Source: Saccharibacillus alkalitolerans (GTDB taxonomy: Bacteria; Bacillota; Bacilli; Paenibacillales; Paenibacillaceae). Taken from it: DNA of 64,000 nt. Where the stretch lies: contig NZ_JAAFGS010000003.1 in NCBI RefSeq assembly GCF_011090185.1, forward strand, positions 124,001-188,000, given 5' to 3'. Every line of letters starts with the position of its first letter. The stretch's first letter is position 1. The translations under genes were made by a program, and so were the position numbers. Shown piece after piece: positions 44,525 through 52,204 of the stretch. The notes beneath the pieces are model-generated. The model saw only the letters and a list, made by a program, of their open reading frames with translations. It did no database searches and was not told the origin of the DNA.

Positions 44525-46552
44525 ATGATTAGCAGCAAACTTCCCAAAATTTTTTACGGCGGCGACTACAATCCCGAACAATGGGACGAAGCCACCCACC
44601 GCGAAGACCTTCGCATGTTCAAGCTCGCGGGCATCGACATCGCGACCGTCAACGTTTTCGCCTGGGCGCTGAATCAGCCGGACGAAGTCACCTACAATTT
44701 CGAATGGCTCGACGAGCTTATCGACAGTCTGCACGCTAACGGCACTTATGTATGCCTGGCGACCAGCACCGCCGCGCATCCGGCCTGGATGGCGAAGCGC
44801 TATCCCGACGTGCTGCGCACCGACGCGGACGGCCGCAAACGCAAATTCGGCGGACGCCACAACTCCTGTCCGAACAGCCCGACCTACCGCAAATTCTCGG
44901 AAGCGATTGCAGACAGGCTCGCCGAACGGTACAAAGATCATCCGGCGGTGCTCGTCTGGCACGTCTCCAACGAATACGGCGGCGACTGCTACTGCGAGAA
45001 CTGCGAGAAAGCGTTCCGCGTATGGCTGAAAGAGAGATACGGCACGCTGGATCGGCTGAACCGGGCCTGGAACACCAACTTCTGGGGCCATACGTTCTAC
45101 GATTGGGACGAAATCGTGACGCCGAACAATCTCAGCGAACATTGGGGCGACAACAATTCGACGTTCCAAGGCATCTCGCTGGATTATTCGCGCTTCAATT
45201 CCGACAGCATGCTGGAATGTTATAAGCTGGAGCACGCGGCAATCAAAAAGCATATCCCGGATTCCGTCGTCACGACGAACTTGATGGGCTTTTTCAAACA
45301 GCTCGACTACTTCAAATGGGCGAAGGAAATGGATATCGTCTCCTGGGACAACTATCCGGGCCTGCAGACGCCGGTCAGCTTTACGGCGATGGCGCACGAC
45401 CTGATGCGCGGCCTCAAGGACGGCGAACCGTTCATGCTGATGGAGCAGACGCCGAGCCAACAGAACTGGCAGCCTTACAACTCGCTCAAGCGTCCGGGCG
45501 TCATGCGTCTGTGGAGCTACCAGGCGGTGGCGCACGGCGCGGATACGGTCATGTTCTTCCAGCTCCGCCGCTCGGTCGGCGCGTGCGAAAAGTATCACGG
45601 AGCCGTGATCGAGCATGTCGGCCATGAAAACACCCGCGTCTTCCGCGAGGTATCGGAGCTGGGACGCGAACTCGGGGAACTCGGCGACCGGCTGCTCGAC
45701 TCCCGCCTTCCCGCGAAAGTCGGCATCCTGTTCGACTGGGAAAACTGGTGGGCCGTCGAGAAGTCCAGCGGACCGACCGTCGCGCTGAACTACGTCGACC
45801 AGATCCACAAATATTACAAATCGTTCTACGACCGGAACATCCCCGTCGATATCGTCGGCGTCGATTCGGATTTCAGCAAATACGACATCGTCGTCGCGCC
45901 TGTGCTGTACATGGTCAAGCCGGGCCTGGCCGACAAGCTGGAAGCTTTCGCGAAAGCAGGCGGGACGTTCCTGACGACCTTCTTCAGCGGCATCGTCGAC
46001 GAGTCCGATCTGGTCAAGACGGGCGGTTATCCGGGAGAACTGCGCAATCTGTTGGGCATCTGGGTCGAAGAGATCGACGCCCTGTTCCCGGACATGCGCA
46101 ACAAGATCGTGCTCAGCGGCGAATTCGGCAGCCTCAAAGGCGAATACGAATGCGACATGCTGTGCGACCTGCTGCATACGGAAGGCGCCGAGACGCTGGC
46201 CGAGTACGGCGACGACTTCTACAAAGGCATGCCGGTGCTGACCCGAAATGCTTACGGCGAAGGACAAGCCTATTACGTCGCTTCCGATCCGGAGCAGTCG
46301 TTCCTGGACGGCCTGCTGGAGCAGCTGTGCGCCGACAAAGGCATTCGGCCGCTGCTGGATACGCCGCAGGGCGTCGAAGTGACCCGGCGCGTCAAGGACG
46401 GCGAAGAGTTCCTGTTCGTCATGAACCACAACGCCGAGGAATCGGCTTACGAGCTCGACGGCGACTACGTCAACCTGCTGACCGGAGATGCGCTGAGCGG
46501 TTCCGCCAATATCGCCGGCCGGGACGTGCAAATTCTCAGCCTCGCGAAATAA
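44525..46552 (+). CDS. GH42 beta-galactosidase
   Basis: 675 aa. GH42 order is clear: IFYGGDYNPEQWDE N-terminus, TIM barrel with acid/base Glu150 in WHVSNEYGGDC and nucleophile Glu307 in PFMLMEQTPSQQNW. Zinc-type cysteines C115, C155, C157, C160 are present. Trimerisation domain (about 395-610) and a short C-terminal beta domain follow. No signal peptide, so it acts in the cytoplasm on imported galactosides. ATG has GAGGTG at 7 nt. Divergent from the AraC regulator. Confidence 0.96.
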   Translation: MISSKLPKIFYGGDYNPEQWDEATHREDLRMFKLAGIDIATVNVFAWALNQPDEVTYNFEWLDELIDSLHANGTYVCLATSTAAHPAWMAKRYPDVLRTDADGRKRKFGGRHNSCPNSPTYRKFSEAIADRLAERYKDHPAVLVWHVSNEYGGDCYCENCEKAFRVWLKERYGTLDRLNRAWNTNFWGHTFYDWDEIVTPNNLSEHWGDNNSTFQGISLDYSRFNSDSMLECYKLEHAAIKKHIPDSVVTTNLMGFFKQLDYFKWAKEMDIVSWDNYPGLQTPVSFTAMAHDLMRGLKDGEPFMLMEQTPSQQNWQPYNSLKRPGVMRLWSYQAVAHGADTVMFFQLRRSVGACEKYHGAVIEHVGHENTRVFREVSELGRELGELGDRLLDSRLPAKVGILFDWENWWAVEKSSGPTVALNYVDQIHKYYKSFYDRNIPVDIVGVDSDFSKYDIVVAPVLYMVKPGLADKLEAFAKAGGTFLTTFFSGIVDESDLVKTGGYPGELRNLLGIWVEEIDALFPDMRNKIVLSGEFGSLKGEYECDMLCDLLHTEGAETLAEYGDDFYKGMPVLTRNAYGEGQAYYVASDPEQSFLDGLLEQLCADKGIRPLLDTPQGVEVTRRVKDGEEFLFVMNHNAEESAYELDGDYVNLLTGDALSGSANIAGRDVQILSLAK

Positions 46553-46585
46553 AGCCTGCCGTTCCTAAAAGCTCTCGACCGACAC

Positions 46586-46621
46586 AGCCCGCGTACCGAA
46601 CACCGGTACGCGGGCTTTTTG
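46586..46621 (+). terminator. Terminator of the GH42 gene
   Basis: AGCCCGCGTACCG / CGGTACGCGGGCT with loop AACAC, followed by TTTTTG. Confidence 0.88.
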
Positions 46622-46663
46622 CGCGGAGCGTCTCTTCTTCTTTGCTTTTATCGGGAAAACCGC

Positions 46664-47413
46664 TCAAAATCCCGGCGAAGGTCCCGCGGCCCCCAGCATG
46701 GCGAACACGACGACGAATACGACGACGACGACCGCCACGATCAAAATCGATTCGACGAGCAGCGCCTTCCAGGCCGAGAAACCGTGCGCTTCGCCGATCG
46801 CGTGCAGCAAAATGACGAATATCCAGACACTCAGCGCGAATTCCACGAACAGCACTGCCGCAAGCAGCAGGCTGCGGAGCGGATGCGCGTCCAAATACGG
46901 CGTCTGTTCCGTAAACAATTCGCGGCCCGCGATCAGCAGTTCGGGAATCAGCAGCAGTCCGAGCACGATGCTCGTCATGCCCGAAATCCGTCCGACGACG
47001 ACCTGCATATCGGACATGGAGCCGACTCCGCCGAACCAGCTGCCGACCCACTTGATTAAAAAGGATCCGACATAATAACCGATAAGCCCTCCGATCAGGC
47101 CGATAACGATCGCTCTAGCGATGAGGCCGCCGGTCGAGTACACGTCTCCCCAATTCCCGTTCGAAGCCGAGTTGAATGCATTGAGCACGCCGGAGACCAG
47201 CGCCAGCGCCAGCGCGCCGCGCAGCGGATTCGCCGAATCGAGGAACCATCGCGTCACCTGTCTCGGATGCAGCCAAACTTCCAGCCAGGGCGACCGCCCG
47301 TTACGGATACCCGATTCGTCAGGCCCTTCGTCCCGGTAACCGCCGCCCGCTTCGTTTTTGTAGAGATCGACTCTCGAATTCCCGCCGTCTTCGTTTCCAT
47401 GTCTTCCGTCCAT
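46664..47413 (-). CDS. Yip1-family membrane protein
   Basis: 249 aa. Hydrophilic Gly/Asp-rich N-terminus (about 1-40), then PWLEVWLHPRQVTRWFLDSA, a Yip1-type entry motif, and five membrane segments (about 65-85, 97-125, 145-165, 185-205, 218-245). Bacterial Yip1 proteins have no firm role. ATG 47413 is 6 nt from AAGGTGGG; ATG 47419 abuts that site. Lies downstream of the GH13 gene (63-nt gap) and may be co-transcribed. Confidence 0.8.
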   Translation of the reverse strand: MDGRHGNEDGGNSRVDLYKNEAGGGYRDEGPDESGIRNGRSPWLEVWLHPRQVTRWFLDSANPLRGALALALVSGVLNAFNSASNGNWGDVYSTGGLIARAIVIGLIGGLIGYYVGSFLIKWVGSWFGGVGSMSDMQVVVGRISGMTSIVLGLLLIPELLIAGRELFTEQTPYLDAHPLRSLLLAAVLFVEFALSVWIFVILLHAIGEAHGFSAWKALLVESILIVAVVVVVFVVVFAMLGAAGPSPGF

Positions 47414-47476
47414 GGTCATCCCACCTTTTCTTCATCTTGTTGTGGAGTAGGCGAGCATATTCCGAATTTGCAAAAC

Positions 47477-49144
47477 CTATTTCAGCGCGTATACTCTCGC
47501 TTCATAAGGACGCAGCTGCCCGCTTTCCATGCCTTCTTCGCCATAATTGCCGATGACGAGCGACGCTTCGCGCCCTGCCAGATTAGGCGGCCAGTCGAAC
47601 GGAGTCGGATCCGTCGAGAAATTGAGCGCCACCAGCCAGGTTTCCTCGCCCAGCGTGCGCGTATACATGTACAGCGTTTCGTGATCCGGCAGCAGCAGCT
47701 CGTAATCGCCGTACGCCATGATCGGATTTTGTTTGCGCAGCGCAATCAGCCGTTTGTAGTAATGAAAGACCGAATCGGGATCGTCCAGCTGCTGCTTGGC
47801 ATTGATCGCGACATAATTCGGATTCACGCCGATCCACGGCGTGCCCGTCGTAAATCCCGCATATTCGCTGTCGTCCCACTGCACCGGCGTCCTCGCGTTG
47901 TCGCGGCCTCTCGTCTGGATCGCCGCCATGACCGTGCCGGGATCGGCGCCGCCGTGCGTGACCCGCTCGCGGTACATGTTCAGGCTTTCGATGTCTTTGT
48001 AATCGTCGATCATGGGGAACTTGACGTTGGTCATGCCCAGCTCCTCGCCCTGATACACGTACGGCGTCCCTTTGAGCGTATGCAGCAGCGTGCCGAGCAG
48101 CTTGGCCGACTGGACGCGGTATTCGCCGTCGTTCCCGAACCTGGACACCATGCGCGGCTGATCGTGGTTGTTCAGATACAGGCTGTTCCATCCTTTTTCC
48201 GCCAGGCCGATCTGCCACTTGTGCATGACGGCTTTGAACTGCGGGAGCTTCCACGGCACGATGTCCCATTTGCCGCCGGGACCGCCGTCGAGGCGCATAT
48301 GTTCGAACTGGAACACCATCTGCAGTTCCTCGCGCTCCTCCGCCGTATATTTTTTCGCCTCTTCGACCGTCACGCCCGGCATCTCGCCCACCGTCATCAC
48401 GTCGTACTTGGAGAGCACCTCGCGGTTCATTTCGTGCAAAAATTCGTGAATGCGCGGACCGTCGGTGTAGTACATGCTGCCGTCGGCGATCGGAGCCGTT
48501 CCGTTGGAAGGCAGCCCTTCCACTTTGGAGATCAGGTTGATGACGTCCATGCGGAATCCGTCGACGCCTTTGTCGAGCCAAAACGTCATCATGTCGTAAA
48601 CGGCGCGGCGCACTTTTTCGTTTTCCCAGTTGAGATCCGGCTGCTTTTTCGAGAACAAATGAAGATAATACTGCCCGCGTTCTTCGCTGTACTCCCACAC
48701 GGGACCGCTGAAAAAGGACTCCCAGTTGTTCGGCAGGCCGCCGCCTTCGGCCGCGTCGCGCCAGACATAGTAGTCGCCGTATTCCCCGTCTGGATCGCGT
48801 ACCGATTCCACGAACCAGGCATGCTCGTCCGAGGTATGGTTCACCACCAGGTCCATCATCAGTTTGATGCCGCGTTCGTGGAGCCCCGCCAGCAGTTCGT
48901 CCCAGTCCGCCATCGTGCCGAACTCGTCCATGATGTCTTCGTAATCGCTGATGTCGTAGCCGTTATCGTCGTTGGGCGACTTATAAACCGGCGACAGCCA
49001 GATCACGTCCACGCCGAGTTCCTTCAAATAATCCAGCTTCATGATAATGCCCCGCAGATCGCCTACGCCGTCCCCGTCGCTGTCCATGAAGCTGCGCGGA
49101 TAAATCTGATACACGACCGCTTCTTTCCAAAAAGTCCGTTCCAT
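47477..49144 (-). CDS. GH13 oligo-1,6-glucosidase / alpha-glucosidase
   Basis: 555 aa, GH13 subfamily 31 type. Nucleophile Asp200 in DGFRMDVINLI, acid/base Glu254 in VGEMPG, transition-state Asp328 in NNHDQPRMVSRFG. The residue after the nucleophile is Val, which in this family goes with alpha-1,6 (isomaltose) rather than alpha-1,4 specificity. No signal peptide. ATG 49144 has GGAGG at 11 nt and gives the standard MERTFWKEAVVYQIYPRSF; the open frame further upstream is not conserved. Confidence 0.95.
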   Translation of the reverse strand: MERTFWKEAVVYQIYPRSFMDSDGDGVGDLRGIIMKLDYLKELGVDVIWLSPVYKSPNDDNGYDISDYEDIMDEFGTMADWDELLAGLHERGIKLMMDLVVNHTSDEHAWFVESVRDPDGEYGDYYVWRDAAEGGGLPNNWESFFSGPVWEYSEERGQYYLHLFSKKQPDLNWENEKVRRAVYDMMTFWLDKGVDGFRMDVINLISKVEGLPSNGTAPIADGSMYYTDGPRIHEFLHEMNREVLSKYDVMTVGEMPGVTVEEAKKYTAEEREELQMVFQFEHMRLDGGPGGKWDIVPWKLPQFKAVMHKWQIGLAEKGWNSLYLNNHDQPRMVSRFGNDGEYRVQSAKLLGTLLHTLKGTPYVYQGEELGMTNVKFPMIDDYKDIESLNMYRERVTHGGADPGTVMAAIQTRGRDNARTPVQWDDSEYAGFTTGTPWIGVNPNYVAINAKQQLDDPDSVFHYYKRLIALRKQNPIMAYGDYELLLPDHETLYMYTRTLGEETWLVALNFSTDPTPFDWPPNLAGREASLVIGNYGEEGMESGQLRPYEARVYALK

Positions 49145-49403
49145 TCGTCTCCATTCCTCCCCGCTGTTCGCTGATGCCGGCCTTGACGCCTCGTCGGCGA
49201 GCAAGCCCTGTCTTAACCCAATTACCCAGAAAGCGGAAACTTGAGCGGAAGAATCGGCAACTTTCGAAATTTGTCGCCAGCCAAAAAACGGAGGGAATTT
49301 CTCCGGTCCGATCGAGAACTTTTTTTCGAAAAAGACGGGAATATCGAACGAAACGACGATCATAGACGGCCGGGGTCAAACGTATTTCCTGGAAGATGCG
49401 GAT

Positions 49404-49424
49404 CGGCGGCAGCGCCGTTTTTTT
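49404..49424 (+). terminator. Terminator-like hairpin in front of the TetM-like gene
   Basis: CGGCG-GCAG-CGCCG stem followed by seven T. No plus-strand gene precedes it, so it could be an attenuator in a long leader if transcription starts upstream. Confidence 0.45.
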
Positions 49425-49455
49425 GTCTGCTTTCTTCGGCCGTTCGCACCGCGCA

Positions 49456-49464
49456 TGGTACAAT
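49456..49464 (+). promoter_or_regulatory. Extended -10 element before the TetM-like gene
   Basis: TGGTACAAT: TGn plus TACAAT, without a good -35. Leader to the TTG start would be about 110 nt. Confidence 0.45.
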
Positions 49465-49580
49465 ACAATAACCGCGCTTTCGCTCTGCCGGTCTCCCGGC
49501 GCAAAAGCGCGGAAACGCGGATTTCGACCGAAACCGCTTTATTTCTTTTTACTTTCCGCAGAATCGAGGCTGATGTTTCG

Positions 49581-51665
49581 TTGAACACCTCTTCATCCGT
49601 TCGCAATATCGGCGTATTTGCCCATATCGACGCCGGCAAAACGACCACGACCGAATATATGCTGTACCACAGCGGAAGCATCCGCTCGCTCGGCAGCGTC
49701 GACGAAGGCACCACCTCCACCGACTTCCTCGACGTCGAGCGGGAACGGGGCATTTCCGTGAGAGCCGCTTCGGCTTCTTTGACCTGGAAAGGACACAAAA
49801 TCAACCTGGTCGACACGCCGGGTCACGCTGATTTCCTGGCCGAAGTCGAGCGCTCGCTCGGCGTCATGGACGGCGCGGTGCTGATCGTCTCCGCCGCCGA
49901 AGGCGTCCAGGCCCAGACCGAAGTGCTGTGGCAGGCGCTGCGGCTCATGAACATTCCGACGCTGATTTACATCAACAAGCTCGACCGGGTCGGCGCTTCC
50001 TTCGATCGGACGCTTGCCGACATTCGGCTCCTGCTCTCTCCTGCGGCGCTGCCGGTACAAATCCCGGTGTATACGGAGGAAGACGCGTTCGCGGGCGTGC
50101 GGGAACTGTGGCAGGTCTCCGGCGCGCCGATGCGCGGGGAAGAACCGCAGGCCGTCGGCGCCGATTCGAAAGCGGATCCGGCTCCGAGCGGTCCTAATCC
50201 TTCGCTTGACGCGCAATCCGAAATCCTCGGTTTGCGCGGACGGATCGACGCCTTTCGCACGGAAGCGGTCGAAACGATGGCCGACTTCGACGAAGAACTG
50301 ATGCTGCGCTATATCGAAGGCGATCTTCCCGACCCGGCGAAAACGGCGGCGCTGCTGGCCGGACATTCCGCGGCCGGACGTTTGTTCCCCGTCTGCTGCG
50401 GCTGCTCGCAAAAAGGCATCGGGATCGACGAGCTTCTCGATGCCGTGCTGGCCTTTTTGCCCGCTCCGACGCCTCAAGAAGAGCTGGCCGGCATCGTGTT
50501 CAAGATCGAACGCGAACGTTCGATGGGCCGCGCCGCCTGGATCCGCCTGTACGGCGGCACGCTGCGCAACCGGGATACCGTGCGGCTGAACGGGCGCGAA
50601 GAGGAACACAAAATCACGCAGATCCGCATGTTGGACGGACTCAAAAGAATCGATGCCGGCGAGATCGGCCCGGGAGACATCGCCGCCGTCTACGGCCTTC
50701 TGGGCGCGGCGATCGGCGATATCGTCGGCGATCCGGCTCGGGTACCGTCAGCTCCGGAGATGGCCGTGCCTCTGCTGACCGCTCGCGTGCTGCCGGAGAG
50801 CGAAGCCGATTACGTCCGGACCGCCGAAGCGCTGCAGGAGCTGACCGACGAAGATCCCCTGCTCGATCTGGCCTGGCTGCCCGAAGTGCGCGAACTGCAC
50901 GTGCGCATGATGGGCGCCATTCAGCTCGAAGTGCTGACCAGCATGCTGCGTTCCCGCTTCGGATTGAACGTCGGCTTCGGCCCTCCGGCCGTTATCTACA
51001 AAGAAACGCCTGCGCAGGTCTGCGAAGGCCGCGTCGCCTACCTGGCTCCCAAGCCGTGCTGGGCGATCCTGCATTTCAGGATCGAGCCCGGCGAACGCGG
51101 CAGCGGTCTCGTTTACCGCTCGCAAGCCCGCGCCGACGACATTCTTCCGGCGTATCAGAACGAGGTCGAACGCCGGGTGCCGGAAGCTTTGAAGCAGGGC
51201 CTGCACGGCTGGGAGGTGACCGACCTGATCGTCACCCTGACCTACGGACAGTCTCACGTCTGGCACACCCATCCGCTCGATTTTGTCATCGCCACGCCGA
51301 TGGGCATCATGAACGGACTGGCCTCCGGCGGCACCAAGCTGCTTGAGCCTATGCTTCGCTTCCGTATCTCCGTACCCGAAGAACACGCCGGCCGCGTCTT
51401 GAGCGATTTGTCCCGCATGCGGGCCGAATTCTCCGCCCCTTCCGCCGAAGCCGGCCGTTTCGTCGTCGAAGGCACCGTTCCCGCTTCGACTTCGATGGAT
51501 TATTCCGCCTCCCTGCGATCCTTCAGCGGCGGCAAGGGCGTCATGACCGCTTCTTTCGAAGGCTATCAAGAAGCTCCCGAAGGAACCGAAGCTTCGCGCC
51601 CTCGGATCGGTATCAACCCGCTCGACGAAGCGAAGTATATCCTAAGCGCCCGCAGCGCTTTATAA
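49581..51665 (+). CDS. TetM-like translation factor GTPase
   Basis: 694 aa, EF-G/ribosomal-protection family. G1 AHIDAGKTTTTEYMLY, RGISVRAAS (G2), DTPGHADFLAEVERSL (G3), NKLDRVGASF (G4), then EF-G-like domains II-V. The domain IV loop that displaces tetracycline in TetM (YSPVSTPADF) reads QSHVWHTHPLDF here, so drug resistance cannot be assumed. A ~35-residue polar insert (about 185-225) breaks the G domain. TTG at 49581 gives the normal N-terminus (LNTSSSVRNIGVFAHID) with GAGG at 11 nt; ATG 49455 lies on the promoter and lacks a ribosome site. Family membership is sure, function is not. Confidence 0.88.
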   Translation: MNTSSSVRNIGVFAHIDAGKTTTTEYMLYHSGSIRSLGSVDEGTTSTDFLDVERERGISVRAASASLTWKGHKINLVDTPGHADFLAEVERSLGVMDGAVLIVSAAEGVQAQTEVLWQALRLMNIPTLIYINKLDRVGASFDRTLADIRLLLSPAALPVQIPVYTEEDAFAGVRELWQVSGAPMRGEEPQAVGADSKADPAPSGPNPSLDAQSEILGLRGRIDAFRTEAVETMADFDEELMLRYIEGDLPDPAKTAALLAGHSAAGRLFPVCCGCSQKGIGIDELLDAVLAFLPAPTPQEELAGIVFKIERERSMGRAAWIRLYGGTLRNRDTVRLNGREEEHKITQIRMLDGLKRIDAGEIGPGDIAAVYGLLGAAIGDIVGDPARVPSAPEMAVPLLTARVLPESEADYVRTAEALQELTDEDPLLDLAWLPEVRELHVRMMGAIQLEVLTSMLRSRFGLNVGFGPPAVIYKETPAQVCEGRVAYLAPKPCWAILHFRIEPGERGSGLVYRSQARADDILPAYQNEVERRVPEALKQGLHGWEVTDLIVTLTYGQSHVWHTHPLDFVIATPMGIMNGLASGGTKLLEPMLRFRISVPEEHAGRVLSDLSRMRAEFSAPSAEAGRFVVEGTVPASTSMDYSASLRSFSGGKGVMTASFEGYQEAPEGTEASRPRIGINPLDEAKYILSARSAL

Positions 51666-51703
51666 TCGCTAAGCGCTTACGCCCCTTCGACCCTCGTTGT
51701 GCC

Positions 51704-51845
51704 GCGCACTCCGCCCTTGCGTTGTGCAGAGCACACGCCCCGCACTCCGTTCTTGCGTTGTGCAGAGCACACGCCTCGCACCGCCCTTGCGTTGTGCAGA
51801 GCACACGCCATGCACTCCGCTCTTGCGTTGTGCAGAGCACACGCC
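51704..51845. repeat. 36-bp tandem repeat, four units, each with a hairpin
   Basis: Four units with periods 36, 34 and 36 bp. The last 24 bp of each unit are identical (51716-51739, 51752-51775, 51786-51809, 51822-51845) and contain GCGTTGTGCAGAGCACACGC, a near-perfect hairpin (TGTGC-AGA-GCACA core). The first 10-12 bp vary (forms of GCACTCCGC). It begins about 40 nt after the TetM-like stop and ends about 60 nt before a strong terminator, so it lies in that 3' region. Confidence 0.9.
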
Positions 51846-51904
51846 GCTCTTCCCGCCTTTACTTTGGACGCGCAGATCCAACTTGGGCAGCTCCGCAACT
51901 TAAC

Positions 51905-51949
51905 AAAAGAAGGCCCGTTCCCTTAATCCAAGGGAACGGGCCTTCTTTT
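51905..51949. terminator. Bidirectional terminator between the TetM-like gene and MMPL
   Basis: Perfect 20-bp stem (51905-51924 / 51930-51949) with loop AATCC and T-rich distal arms on both strands; serves convergent genes. Confidence 0.85.
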
Positions 51950-52017
51950 ATTCTACCCTCATCACAAACGGGATGAGGGAATACGTTGTACCTCTCCACG
52001 CCAAAGCGGTGAGCGGA

Positions 52018-52131
52018 GGAGCTGCAGGAGCCGAAGAAACGAAGTGGTCGCCTTTGAAATTGGATTCCCCCCTTACCCTTCTACAATCAAGGGAATCCAA
52101 TTGAAACAGCGATCGAAGGCCCTGCAGCTCC
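52018..52131. repeat. Long imperfect palindrome, likely structured or dispersed element
   Basis: Outer arms GGAGCTGCAGG (52018-52028) / CCTGCAGCTCC (52121-52131); inner arms AATTGGATTCCC (52058-52069) / GGGAATCCAATT (52091-52102); short further pairing near GGTCGC / GCGATC. It folds into one ~114-nt stem-loop in either strand, in the 3' region of the MMPL transcript. Confidence 0.75.
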
Positions 52132-52132
52132 G

Positions 52133-52165
52133 GAGCGGCTCCCGAGCGGCTCCGAAGCGGCTCCC
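52133..52165. repeat. 11-bp tandem repeat, three units
   Basis: GAGCGGCTCCC, GAGCGGCTCCG, AAGCGGCTCCC, followed by degenerate GAGCG/AAGCG units to about 52190. Directly adjoins the long palindrome. Confidence 0.75.
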
Positions 52166-52204
52166 GAGCGCCCCCAAGCGCCTCTCAAGCTCCCCCCTCA
52201 CCTA

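Larger units (their letters stand above)
49145..49580. other. Divergent intergenic region GH13 gene / TetM-like gene
   Basis: 436 nt without a convincing gene. It contains a plus-strand hairpin with a T run (49404-49424) and an extended -10 (49456-49464). No clear promoter for the GH13 gene was found. Confidence 0.5.

Noticed and set aside
44486-46531. A 681-codon minus-strand open frame opposite the GH42 gene
   Set aside because: Mirror frame of a conserved enzyme in high-GC DNA, no start signal or motif.
51670-51679. TAAGCGCTTA as a CcpA cre site
   Set aside because: The 10-bp core fits, but the flanks do not and it lies just after a gene stop, far from any promoter.
51704-51845. The 36-bp repeats as a CRISPR array
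   Set aside because: The invariant part is separated by only 10-12 bp of related sequence, not unique 30-40 bp spacers, and no cas gene is present.
51613-51898. Small minus- and plus-strand open frames with repeated RCAEHT / CALHNAR peptides
   Set aside because: They are translations of the tandem DNA repeat in several frames, without ribosome sites.
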